Positions 47,765-59,150 of a stretch of DNA of 64,000 nucleotides are shown here, in pieces; position 1 is the first letter of the stretch, and the number at the start of each line of letters is the position of its first letter. The DNA lies in assembly GCA_964030785.1 (NCBI GenBank), contig OZ034971.1, positions 37,438,304 through 37,502,303 of the forward strand, read 5' to 3'. A program made the position numbers and the translations under genes. The notes beneath the pieces are model-generated. The model saw only the letters and a list, made by a program, of their open reading frames with translations. It did no database searches and was not told the origin of the DNA. Source of the stretch: Siderastrea siderea (taxonomy: Eukaryota > Cnidaria > Anthozoa > Scleractinia > Rhizangiidae).

Positions 47765-50700
47765 ATGGCCTTAAATGGTCAACCGCTAACGAGGCTGGCC
47801 AAGAATGTTTTTTGGGCAGGTGAGAATTGAAAACTGCTGTATTAATATTTCAAACCAACATGTAAGCTTACTATTTAAGTCAGAGTGGTCTAAGTCAGTT
47901 TTTTAATTTGTCAAGGCGTCTTTCCTCCTTTTCGTAGTTGCCATTGGTGCTGGAGGAAGTATTTTGGTGAACACAGTGCGTCGTGATTCAGAGAGGGCCA
48001 AGAAAATTCTTTGTTATACCGCCGTGTCAGGTATGGCCGTGCATCATCACAGTCAGTCTACATGATTATGTACATGTAAACAATATTTATTACTTATTTA
48101 TTTACCATTACAGCAACCCCTCGTATTGCGGATTATCAGCCGGTGTGGTCAGCAAAAAGTAATAATAAATAACAACAAAAGATAGAAACGAAAAAAAAAA
48201 AACAAACAAAACTTAAATAAGTAGTTGGTGGGTGATATATTGCAGGTAAAAGCCTTATACGACGATGGAGTACATGTGTGTATGTTTGTGTGTGGTTGGG
48301 GAACTTCAGACCTTCGATAAAGGAGGTCTGGAAATTAGGATCTGAAATAGGTACATATGTTTGCATGATATAAAAGCATTTCCCCCTGCATGTGGCCTGC
48401 GTAGCTAGCACTTCGGTAATTATGAAGAACAGCTCCCCTCAACCGACTGTCGGCTGACTGTTGGCTGTTTGTTGGCCGACTGTTAGCCATTTGTCAGCTG
48501 ACTGTTGGCCGTTTGTCGGCCAACTGTTTACAGACAGTTTGCCAAAGTGTTTCTCGAGTATTTTGGCTGACTGTTGGCCATTAAGCCCCAGGATCATTAT
48601 ACAAATTCTCCTTACTGGTCTCCATACATTTTGTTGATTTGGGAGAACTTGTTTAAACATCAAGATAATTCATCTTTGGTGATCATTTCCTTAATTCGCA
48701 TGACCTGTATGTGTTATAATACATTAATATGATGAGGAGAAATATGATGCTGATCACTATTGTGGCTTAGAAGGTTAATTCCCACGAGAATGCCAAACAC
48801 ATGGCCTGTCCTTCGAGATAAATGTCCTCTATTTCATTATTTAACTGTCTCTATACATGAATTTTGTTAGGATTTGAGGGTCTAGAATTGTCAATCTCAA
48901 GTTCTTTTATTTAGAAAATAATGTTTAAATATCTACATGTTTGCAGGTTTAACTGGTCTTAGTGTTGGATGCACATATGCTGCTATTAAGAAACAAAGCC
49001 TGCTCACTTACTCATTTTCTACTGGGGCATCCTTTTTTACCATTTCTGGCATGTTTTTTGGTAAGTTTGTGTACCCCTTTGCACGTTCATCATTTCCGTT
49101 AACCCTTTAACCCCAAGGTCAGTTTTGGAGATGTTAATGTGATTCTAACTCTTTAGTCTTTGGATGAAATCCTATGATGTGACCATTCAAATGAAACCTT
49201 GCCAGCAGTACTTTCACATGGTACTTCTAACTATTTATATTAAAGTATCTTACAAAATGAAATTTGGGATTCGTCTCTAATTTTGATTTTAAGCACTATT
49301 GGGAGTGAAAGGGTTAATATAGGGAGATTTGATTTTTGGGCAAAGAATTGATGAGTGAGGCCGTAGTTACATGTAGTAATACCAACTGAAGGGCCCGGTG
49401 GAAAAAGGGCGTAAGTGACGATTTGAAGTTAAAATCGAAATTGCTCCTATTTAGCTGAACATTGGCACACAGGCTGGTTTTCATGTGAGGAACGCTGTTG
49501 CGCACTTATTTCTTGACCTGAGATCTAAAATTTGAAGAATTAGCGTATTACTTTTGTGTGAAAAGTTTTGTTGAACTGAACTCGCTCAAGTGATGCGTGA
49601 AAGATTTCTTTTGTTCTCTGCCTGAACTAAAACAAAGGAATTCAACCTAGAATCCGCGGTCCTGTTGTTTTCTTTGTGTCAGTTTTAAGCAAAAGTAATA
49701 CGCTAATTCTTCCAATTTTAGATCTCAGGTCAAGAAATAAGTGCACAACAGCATTCCTCACATGAAAACCAGCCTGTGTGCCAATGTTCAGCTAAATAGG
49801 AGCAATTTCATTTTAACCTCAAATCGTCACTTACGCCCTTTTTCCACCGGGCCCTTCAACTGTGGTTAAACATGCATATTTGTCTAGGAGGTTTAATTTC
49901 TGTGTTTTGCACTTTAGTAGCATTGTGATCCCCAGCGCAGGAGCTTTTGCCTTGTAGTAGGTTCAGTTCAAGCTAGATTGATCTGAAGGAGAGGGACCTA
50001 CCAAGACAGCACCCTCATCCTCCAGGTTGATTGTTTGGTGCTGAGCTACGTAACAACCTTGCCCTGTAAAAATGCATTTGTCACTGAAACCTCCAAGGGG
50101 CTCACGTGCAACATGCTTAGTAGGATACAGATGATTTATTGAGTGAATGAGTGATTCTCCATCAACAACACTGTTTGTTGAATTCTGACAGTGATCAGGG
50201 ACAATCTGCTAGTATCCACAAAGGCTCATGAATGCAGGAGAGCTTTGGACCAGATACAAGGCAATCCAACACTTACTTCAAGGCAAGAAGCTATGAGCAG
50301 TATGCAAGCTAGTGCTCTCAGTGGAGGAGCTACTGGAATGTTTCTGTCCTGTGCCGTATGTAAGTGTTATCCTCTAAGTCCTGGTATAAGCACGTAAATC
50401 TTGTCACTGGTCTCCATGTATTAATTTTATATACATGTAGTTTAAGTTGGAGGTTTGGTAATTATGAAAACCTTAGTTTGCATTATGACTTACATTATAA
50501 ATGCCACATTACTGTTCTATTCGCAGGCAAATTAATGTGCAAATTAATAGGTTTGAAGCCTTGGCTTTCAAAGCTTGCTTCCATCTTTGTCTATGGTCTT
50601 ATTGAATAGATTTTTACACCATGCTGAAACACTATACTTTCTCCTTATAAATCAATGGGGTCACTTGTAACGAAGAGGACTTTTGTGGGGTGTTTAATTC

Positions 50701-53688
50701 TGTATTACACTGTATATTATACCTTGTATACTGCTATGAGCAGTATACAAGCTAGTGCTCTCAGTGGAGGAGCTACTGGAATGCTTCTGTCCTGTGCCGT
50801 ATGTAAGTGTTATCCTCTAAGTCCTGGTATAAGCACGTAAATCTTGTCACTGGTCTCCATGTATTAATTTTATATACATGTAGTTTAAGTTGGAGGTTTG
50901 GTAATTATGAAAACCTTAGTTTGCATTATGACTTACATTATAAATGCCACATTACTGTTCTGTTCGCAGGCAAATTAATTTGCAAATTAATAGGTTTGAA
51001 GCCTTGGCTTTCAAAGCTTGCTTCCATCTTTGTCTATGGTCTTATTGAATAGATTTTTACACCATGCTGAAACACTATACTTTCTCCTTATAAATCAATG
51101 GGATCACTTGTAACGAAGAGGACTTTTGTGGGGTGTTTAATTCTGTATTATATTATACCTTGATATTGATGAAACTGTATTAATTTTGTAACCTATAAAA
51201 TATTGTATTTTTTGTTTAGGTTTTTTGTACATTAAACATACAAAATGATGGCTAATACTGTATAACAAATTTGTACTACTGGGCTAAAACTCCCAGGCTC
51301 TGGACTAGTGAGTTAGTAACACCAGATAGACTATGGATAGACAGACTAAAGAAACATTTACTAGCCCTGTCAATGAAACTGAAAATGGTTGTGAGGGGTT
51401 TTAAGCTTGAGTGCTTTTACTTACCTATTTAGCAACGGAGGGCTGCAAAGTTAAACTACCAATTTAATGGTAACCGTTGTAAGGAGACTACAGCCATTAA
51501 TACATGTTACTCTTTATTGCATCATATCATTTTGAGTTTTCACTCTCAGCATTCAGATTTATTATTTTTAGCTAAAACGTGATTTGCTATTGTTAATCTC
51601 TTTTTTTGTCTTCTGCTGCTGAATGTTTTTTCTTTACACAACATTTCTTACTTAGTAATGTTTCTTTTCATTTAGGGAGAGGTGCAGGCATTCTATTTCT
51701 GAACATGCTACAAGGTGTTTCAATAGCAGCAGTAGGTAAGTGAGTATGTGCTTTATTTCAGTTTACAGCAGAAACTCCCATATAGTCTAATTTTAGCATG
51801 GGATCATTAGGTAATGAACCATGGACATGGAATGGCTGTGTTACAACCTTTCAAAATTCAGCCCTAAGTGTAGCTCTATTGAACACAAATTTCTGTAGGC
51901 CTATGCTATTATTTTTGTCTGGTTACACACTGTATGTACATGTATCTTTGAGATATTAGTCCAAGTCACAACTGTTTTGAAATAACTTTGTCGTGTCGTC
52001 ATCACATTGTAAGATTCTTTACAGCTTCACAGGGTGCCTTTGGTAGCTGAGGACTGAAGTGTTTGAAGAGGTCTTTTAATGAATTTAAAAATTCATTAGT
52101 AAGATTGTTAAAAGTCAAATGTAGTTCTTTTACTAGACTGCGAGTAGTCTCTAATTTTGGTGATGGCGATTGAGGGGCAGGCGAAATACACACACACGTG
52201 CACGGAAAATTTGGAGGAGACGTTACATGAAGGTGCTCCCTTCGCTCCTTTCGAGTATTCTCTTATTTTGGGGATGGCAATTTAGGGGCAGGCGAAATAC
52301 ACACATGTGTGCACCCGAAATTTCGAGGAGACGTGACACGAAGGCGCTCCCTTCCCGTTGCATCGCGTCTCCTCGAAATTTCGCACGTGTGCGTGTGTGT
52401 ATTTTGCCCACCCCTCAATCGCCATATCCAAAATTAGAGACTACTCGCTGTCTATTCTTTCACTAGTTAAATATTAAAGTTTTGGTTGCTTTTTTTATTT
52501 TTATTATTATTATTAATTTTTTTTTTGCATGAGTAGGTTCCCAATCGTTATAAATTTTCACTCACTGATCGCAAATTTGGGGGGAAAAGTTGAGTTGTCA
52601 GCCCTGCATGTAAGACTCTTTTTTTCATGGCTTATAGGGCAGTGGTCAGTTGACAAGTGCCGTATATGGATTTTAGAAGAAAGCATCAAATACCATTATC
52701 CTGAACTAGTCGCAAATGCCAAGAGGAATGAAGAGGTAACAGTCACCGTCTGCTGGCAAACTTGTAAACTTGCAGCTTAGTAGAATGCATGGGGCACGCT
52801 TTCTGGGATACTTACATGCAATTCTGAACTACAAATACATGGAAAAACCCAGTATGTTGTTGTTATTTTCAAGTTCTTTTTGAGTAACGACTTCCTTCAA
52901 TAGTTTGTAGGAAGAGTAGTTAGGTAAATGTGAAAGATATCGAGGTATTCCTTGGCTATTAGACACACTTGATGTACACTGGACGTCCCTCGTGCAACTG
53001 AAGGATATGAGGGAGGGGGAGGGAGATGTTCTTTGAGACAAAATAGCATCAAATCCAGTGGAGCAGTATGATTCTTAGTTGTTTTATGTCACACTAAACT
53101 GGAACTAAGCACCAGGAACTCCGTGCTTCAAGTTAGGTGAGGCAAGGGCACATTTACACTACAGAAAAACTGGGACCGGGTCTTGTCTTGTTTTTTAAAC
53201 TATAGGTATTAAATGGCCAAGGAAATGGGAGGAAAAGATCGGTCTGCAACCATTTTCGAGGTTAAAGAACAATGTGTGACAAAATACAAGTACACTGATC
53301 AATTAAAGTACAATGTTGTGTAAAATTCATGTTCCAAATCGGGTCTCTCAGTCGCTCAGCTTATCGACCGACCTATATCCAAGGATAACAATGTGCTTGA
53401 GTAAATAGTCGAAATTGTTGGGTCCATGGCACTTTTCTCTCGGTTTCGGCCCCAGGTTGTTCTGTAGCGTGTATTTTCCTCAAATCTCACTTCCTGTTTT
53501 GTCTGCAGAGCTGGGAAAAATGGATGATCAGAAAGCTGTCTGGTAGAAGTTACGGCTCGCATCTGAAAGAAAAACTTCGCAGCTATGAAATTCAGCTGGA
53601 GTTACTGGAGGAAGAAGAAGCGAAATTGCTTCGGTTGATAGAAGAGCAACAAAATAAAGTACTGGATGCTAGTGGAAAAGAAAAATAG
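47765..53688 (+). CDS. Multi-pass membrane protein, seven exons, 255 residues, weakly Tim17/Tim22-like
   Basis: Coding exons: 47,765-47,819; 47,938-48,030; 48,947-49,060; 50,192-50,359; 51,676-51,735; 52,638-52,735; 53,509-53,688. All use AG/GT borders with continuous phases; the total is 768 nt including TAG. The protein begins MALNGQPLTRLAKNVFWAV. Hydrophobic segments are at about 13-30, 44-62, 71-89, 126-144 and 147-165, with small-residue motifs (IGAGGS, SGGATG, RGAGIL). A charged C-terminal helix, probably a coiled coil, covers about 213-247 (EIQLELLEEEEAKLLRLIEE). The block FSTGASFFTISGMFF-IRD...ALSGGATG...RGAG resembles the layout of Tim17/22 proteins, which would suggest the mitochondrial inner membrane. 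That is an inference; I do not recognise the orthologue. Confidence 0.85.
48430..48545. repeat. Short minisatellite of 'ggctgactgtt' words
   Basis: 'ggctgactgttggc', 'ggccgactgtta' and 'cagctgactgttggcc' recur with variable 20-30-bp spacing. In intron 2 of the membrane-protein gene. Confidence 0.7.
48575..48780. mobile_element. MITE family A copy in intron 2 of the membrane-protein gene
   Basis: In the opposite orientation to the 20,654 copy: 'ttaagcccc' at the left and 'ggcttagaaggttaa' at the right, with 'aacatcaagata' and 'gatcatttcctta' between. Confidence 0.75.
49099..49317. mobile_element. MITE family B copy in intron 3
   Basis: Ends 'ttaaccctttaacccca' and 'gggagtgaaagggttaa' in inverted orientation. 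The interior 'tgaccattcaaatgaaacc' and 'aaaatgaaatttggga' matches, reversed, the partial copy at 25,759-25,900. Confidence 0.75.
49388..49857. mobile_element. 470-bp fold-back element with ~170-bp arms, AACT duplication
   Basis: Arms starting 'gaagggcccggtggaaaaag' match in reverse complement for about 170 bp with few differences. AACT flanks both sides (49,384-49,387 and 49,858-49,861). Transcribed within intron 3, it would make a very stable hairpin. Confidence 0.88.
50290..51164 (+). repeat. Tandem duplication (443-bp period) of the 3' part of exon 4 plus intron
   Basis: Position 50,290 onward recurs at 50,733 onward with only scattered substitutions. Copy 1 holds the last 70 bp of exon 4 and its donor. 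Copy 2 repeats that coding piece (MSSIQASALSGGATG, with M-to-I and F-to-L changes) and the donor, but not the exon 4 acceptor. Copy 2 should therefore be spliced out as intron. Confidence 0.93.
52138..52448. mobile_element. ~311-bp fold-back MITE in intron 5 of the membrane-protein gene
   Basis: 'gcgagtagtctctaatttt' at the left and 'aaaattagagactactcgc' at the right are exact reverse complements, extended by 'atggcgattgaggggc' against 'cccctcaatcgccat'. Flanking 'ttcttttactag' (left) and 'ttctttcactag' (right) look like an imperfect duplication. Confidence 0.85.
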
Positions 53689-53709
53689 AAAACGAGCATT
53701 GGACTGTAA

Positions 53710-53990
53710 AGGCCTGAAGTGTTTTTTCTAGGGACTGTCTTCCTAATACAGGGGTATTGGAATGCAAAAGGAAAATTGTGGATATAACCACGTATTTTCA
53801 GAGATAATTAAACAAGAATAATTCCAAAAGGCTATAAAATATATACTGTAACAATGTGTGGCATTTTCTCTCCAAATTTCAGTACACTCCATTATCTCTG
53901 AAAAATGCGTGGTCATCCCAAATTTCCTTTTTTATTCCAACGGTCGTTGATAAGATCTACTTCTCCCTGACAAACATAAATCGCACAAGA
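53710..53990. mobile_element. Inverted-repeat element in the 3' UTR region, related to 58,095-58,330
   Basis: 'ccacgtattttcagagataa' and 'ttatctctgaaaaatgcgtgg' face each other, and 'ttccaacggtcgttgataagatctactt' corresponds to the same words at 58,290-58,320. It lies just after the stop codon of the membrane-protein gene. Confidence 0.65.
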
Positions 53991-54115
53991 ATACTTTTTT
54001 TATTAGTAGGTATCGTCCTCAAGAAGTCAGAATTTCTCGCATCATCCCGAGTTGCGCAGAACGTATGCGCAGTAACAAAAGGAGGCACCGTCCTAAAAAG
54101 ACCGAAGTTTTCGTA

Positions 54116-54355
54116 TCTGGGGCCCGTTTCTCGAAAGTCCCGGTAACTTTTCGGGCCCCGCGAAGTTATATTTTAAAATCAAAATCTTTAGAATAGTGGA
54201 GTAGCTTTTAGCCTGCAAACCAGCTCAACTTGTTTCGTCAACTTCAATTTTAATGCAAGCCAACAAAATTTTGAATCTTTAAGGTAAACCGTGCGCTTAT
54301 AAAATAGCTTTCCGGGCCCGAAACGTTATCGGGACTTTCGAGAAACGGGTTCTGG
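54116..54355. mobile_element. ~240-bp MITE with 'acccgtttctcgaaagtccc'-type ends
   Basis: 'gcccgtttctcgaaagtccc' at the left and its reverse complement 'gggactttcgagaaacggg' at the right, with 'ttttcgggcc' inverted inside. Non-coding. Confidence 0.8.
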
Positions 54356-55235
54356 TATGTTCCAACAAACACAAACGTGCGGTGACCCAATCAGAACTCT
54401 AAGAAAAACACGCACTGATTCCATAGGCGGAAAATTGCTCTTGAATTTGTAATTGGTTTTGTTGTTGAATCAAATCACATAGATGTTGGCTGCGATTGTG
54501 AAATGAAATAAAGAAATGAATTGTAATTAAAGAAAGACGTTTTATCGTTCATTGTAAAATATAGCTATGAACTGGATACTATGCTGTTGGCGCGCACTGT
54601 GATGACGAAAGAAAGTGTCCGTAGTAAAATGGTATTGTCACGCAATGCCGCCTTATAGTAATCATTGGAAGGAAAGATTGCGTGACGAGCCATATATCGG
54701 TCTCTGCAGAAGAGAAGGGAGTTTCATACTGGGTATATATACGTATGCTACAAGTTTGATAATAAAAGACAAAAAGAGGACCTGGGAAGTTTGATTTGTT
54801 TTATTTCTCTCTCAGAATACTGAATGGGTGATTTTCAGTATCAGTGATGCCAATTGTCAGTTGGTTTACGGGAGAATGACGAGATTTTGGGCGAGAAGTG
54901 CTAGCTATAGCTGGCATGAAAGCATGAGTGAAGGTGGTGTGCGCGCAGATCAGATCTTACACAAGATTTGGGTTGGTATGTTGAATATGGAGTCGAGTTT
55001 GGTGGATGTTTGTTAAGTGTTAATAATAAAGAAGGAGCGGTTTTAATCTACGTTGTAATGGTTAAGGTTGACTTAAGCATTTCAGTTCAGTTGGAAGCTC
55101 ACAAAATTGGTGAGGGGTTAAATTTGGCGAAACACGAGAAAAAGCGCACCCGTGGCGTGTGAGTTCTCGTGCAGGTCAGAGTGGCATCGTGTTTAGAATC
55201 AGTACCCGCATGCAATTCCTTTCTTTTGTATTCAC

Positions 55236-58200
55236 TCAACATCCTCTTCTGCCGGATCCTCGCTGAAACCGTTTCAAATCCATAGCCCTCTTTCGGTTGG
55301 TACTGTTACAGTACTTTTGAGTGATTGCCCCGTGTGCGCGCTTCAGGCTTTTCTTGGTATCTTGCCTTTTGATCTTTTTCTCTGTCACAGCGCGGTTTCT
55401 TTCTTCGTCAAACATCCTGCAACACACACTTAAGTAGCATCCTCGCGAGGGCTCGCGAATTACCACGCTCTGGCCACGCGCGTCGTTTTCGGTTTGTTCG
55501 CAGGTAACATACTTCTTGCTACAGGACAATAGCTGCATAAACTGAGCCCATAAAAACATGGCGGCCTTTGGCACCTGGTGTCCCAACTTCGAGGTCATTT
55601 CACAGATTTCCGTGATCACTGACACCGCAGGAAGCGCAAACCAGATTTCCTCCTCGTCATCCTCTTGACTTAAATCAAAATCCACTGGCAGCTCGACTGA
55701 TTGTTCTGCTTCCCATTCCAATGCCAGTAGAGGTTTGGGAGTGCGCGTGGGCTCAGATGTCACCACGGCTGTTTCAAGACAGAGCAAGTCAGCGGTTTTT
55801 GCCAAAGAGTTGAACTTGCACCGTTTTCTCATTGACATCTGAACCAGGTCGTATCCCTGATCATGCTTTAAGGTCATGCGTGGTGGTAACTGCCTTGCGT
55901 CTCCAAATCCCGCCACTAATTCGAAACTCCTTTTCCTTGTGAGATTGCTGAGATCCCAAAGCAGTTTCTTTACAGGCGAAGGCACAAACTGAACAACAGA
56001 TTTACAAGTATTGAGGTCATCAATGAGCGCATGTGTGGGCCGCTGCTTGATTGGTTTGATGACTTGCTGACAGCTTGTCATTTGCACTGGATGAACTAAT
56101 GGTGACTTGAGGCTGCAAAATAAAAAACATCTTCATAGAAACCTCTCTCCTCCGCAGAGTATCGATGAGACATTATTGGATTTCCGCTGTGCGAAGTGAG
56201 TGCAGGCGCGTAAAGCGAAGGATCCACCACCTACTCTTACGCCTGCACTTACTTTTTCAGCGGGTTTTCTCCGTACGAAAAATCCTTTGAGCCTCTGCGG
56301 AGGAGAGAGAGCGTAGAAACCGAGAGCGAGCATGTAGCAATTCAGCGGCCAATTCTAGCCTAGACCGTGGTTAAGGCATTTTATAAGCCAAATGTTAAAG
56401 ACCGTGCCAGGAATATACCCAGGTTAGAAGTGCTTCATCTTGTGCACGTTTCACAAGGGCTCCAAATGTATATTTACAATACCAATAGAGTTAAGATCAC
56501 ATTCTGAGTACATGTAATGTCCAATGAAACCTGAAAATACTATAATATAAGTAGCATCACACCTGGCCTACTATGATTTTCTTCTATATTTCTTTCTCCA
56601 TGTGAGTTTCCTGGTCATTTCAATACCAGGCTCAAATCGCCAAAAATTCAACGTTCAGCCGACTGCTATGCCTCAGCTCAAAATTGGGTGTTCTTCAAAA
56701 AAGTGTAATTATAGTTCATTTCCGTTATTGTTACTGGTCCATGTGCATAAGCAAGGTGATTGGCTCCCTGGGTTATCAGACTTCTGTTATAAGTACGGAC
56801 CTCTAAGATGGATCGTTCATAAACTGATTTCCATAACAGTAAACTGTATTGTCTTCAGTAGGAACTTTTTCCCCTGTGTATGACTTACGATTTTGACGAA
56901 CCGTCTGATAAACTGTTATTATAGATGTACTTCTTTTAACTTGTTGGCAAGGTAAAAGGGTAAACGAATTTTTTTCTTCTTTTTTTGTAATACGTGTTGG
57001 CCTTCTTCTTTCCCCCTCATTTTTCCTTTCAACCAGTTTTCAGTTTTTCCTATAAACTTAATCATTTCTCCACTGAGCACTTGAGTTTACTAACATTTTT
57101 TATATGGCTGAACTGGTCCGCGCTGAAAAGGAGCTTTCTGATTGGCTCCCTGAGCGGTCCGAATTTTCCCATACGGACCGTTAAGATGGACCGCCCACCA
57201 AAAGATCTCACGATCACTAAATCGTGTTTTAGGAAATTTTGGGACAGTTTTGTATGAAGTCGAACCCTTGTTCTTGCTTTCTTGCCTACAATTTTGGCAA
57301 AAACCTCTGGAAAATGACATGACGAAAATCGTTTCACTAGTTTCATTCTTTCGTCCTTGTAGCGCGCGCTTAATAATAGAAATATGCTTCGCTGTTTGTT
57401 TTGCTGTAAAGAGTAATAATAATAAATCCTTCAATAAACTAGCTTGTTTGTTCCGTATTGGGAAGATATTGGTCTCGTTCTTTTTTTGGAAGTTTTAAAA
57501 AAGCTTCTAGAAAAAGGAACTCTACCAATATCTTCCCAATACGGACCTCACGCTAGTTCAATAACATATATACATAATTTTCTCTAAACGCGCGCGAAAA
57601 GCTCCATAAAAATGCTGCACTTTACGGTGTATTGTAACTGATAGCTCATGTAAGTTTTAACTGAAATCGAGCGTGCCTTGTGAGAGTATATAGCACGCAA
57701 ATGACGTCATTTTTTTGTGCGCGTACTGCTTTTATTTATATTTACAATTCTAGCTTTTTTTGGGCAAACCCAAAGAAAAATTTTTCGATTCAAATATTAC
57801 AGCTGTGCCATGAAATTAACAAGAAGACTGTAACTGGTGTTGACACGGTCACGTATGACTCGTGGCACCTTTCTGCGAACTTAAGTTTTCTCGTTTTGTT
57901 TTCTCGCAAATTGAAGACATTTTCTCCACAAATGTTAGCAAAGATATGTTGTAAACAAATAAAAAAGCCTCAAGGACGGTGACGCCTTTTGTTACTGCGC
58001 ATACGTTCTGCGCATCTCGGGATATTCGGTTTTCTTAAGGAATTTGCCCACTAATACAACAATATTTTGCGTGGTTTATGACTATGTGGAAAAAGCAGAT
58101 CTTAGCAAGGGCTATCAGAATCTAAAAAGAAAATTGGGGGTAACAGTGCATTTTTCAGAGATAAATGAGCTTAAATTTGGAAAGAAATTGCCATACATTC

Positions 58201-59150
58201 TTTGTATTTTAACGCTTTTTTAGAATTATGGTTGCTAAATTATCTCTGAAAAATGCGTGCACGTGGTTACCCATATTATTCTCTTCTGGGTTCCAACGAC
58301 CCTTGATAAGACCTACTTTTCCCCCATGGTCATAACCTTTGTAAAAATACATCTGTATTAGGAGGCACCGTCCTTAACACTGCGTGGTTCTGTCAAAAGG
58401 CACTCAAGATCTGTACCGGCCATAACCTAGAGCCAAATATTTTCCCGTCCGGCCGTCTTACTCAGTCAGTAAGTACAGTCATATACTTAACACAAACAGT
58501 TTTCTTTGGCATTTTTCTTTATGTTATGGGGAAGTTCAATAACATAATGTAGAATAACTTACTGACCTTTTCACATTAACCCGTGAAGCTGGAATGTTCC
58601 CCAGTGAGCCAAGGGGTCGCGTCAATTTAATCGGTGGCATTTCTAACCAACAATCCATCTGTTGTAACCGCTCCGTATTCAGCAAATCACCGGCAGATGG
58701 CTTGTACTTTAGAGGGCGCTCAATTTTATACGGCTGCACCATCTTTGTTGGAAACATACGAGTAACCATTTTGCCGTGAAAGTATTTTTGCGATTTCTGG
58801 ACATTTCGCTTGCTTAATACTTTGCGAGCCGCGTTGATAGGCAATGATATTTTTCCGTCTTCACTTTTCCCGCTAACTGGGACCACGATGTAATCTTTCA
58901 GGAGTATTGCCTCCTCATTGGTCAAATCTATATCCACTAGCAGCCAATCGCCTTCCCTTGTCTCGATAACAGAACATTCTTGGCGTGGAATTGCGTCGTC
59001 TTCTCCCTCTGCGTACATCCATTTTCCAAACAAATTTATCATTACCGACGCTGATTGACACAAAAGTGGTGATTTAGTCTCCTTCGAGTGAAGAACATCA
59101 AGCCTCAAGAATTTAAGTAGTGGATAATTGATAATTATGTGCTCTGTCAT
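55236..59150 (-). CDS. Uncharacterised two-exon protein, 486 residues
   Basis: Exon 1 is 59,150-58,567 (194 codons plus two bases); exon 2 is 56,112-55,236. The donor AAAAG|GTCAGT and acceptor TTTTGCAG fit exactly in phase and join ...RVNVKS-LKSPLVHP... The two frames (584 and 877 nt) are far longer than chance in this AT-rich DNA. The N-terminal part contains GDWLLVDIDLTNEEAILLKD and a basic stretch with KVLSKRNVQKSQKY. The middle has an acidic patch (SQEDDEEEIWF) and cysteines (SCSKKYVTC). The C terminus is strongly basic (KKIKRQDTKKSLKR, NRKRAMDLKR), which would suit nuclear or nucleic-acid-associated location. No transmembrane segment or known domain is recognised. The intron (56,113-58,566) contains inverted repeats. 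A minus-strand AATAAA near 54,800 could end the transcript. Confidence 0.8.
56680..57200. repeat. Two related segments with 'gattggctccctg'
   Basis: 'gattggctccctgggttatcagacttc...tacggacctctaagatgg' (56,758 on) and 'gattggctccctgagcggtccgaattttcccatacggaccgttaagatgg' (57,140 on) are diverged direct repeats in the intron of the 486-residue gene. A third fragment may be at 12,005-12,040. Confidence 0.55.
57437..57556. repeat. Inverted repeat of 'ccgtattgggaagatattggt'
   Basis: A perfect 21-bp pair (57,451-57,471 versus 57,524-57,544) with partial outer extension to 'ctagc...gctag'. A possible small MITE within the intron. Confidence 0.75.
58095..58330. mobile_element. Second copy of the 53,710-53,990 element
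   Basis: 'cagatcttagcaagggctatcagaatc...gggggtaac.gtgcatttttcagagataa' at the left faces 'ttatctctgaaaaatgcgtg...ggttacccatatt...cccttgataagacctactt' at the right. Confidence 0.7.
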
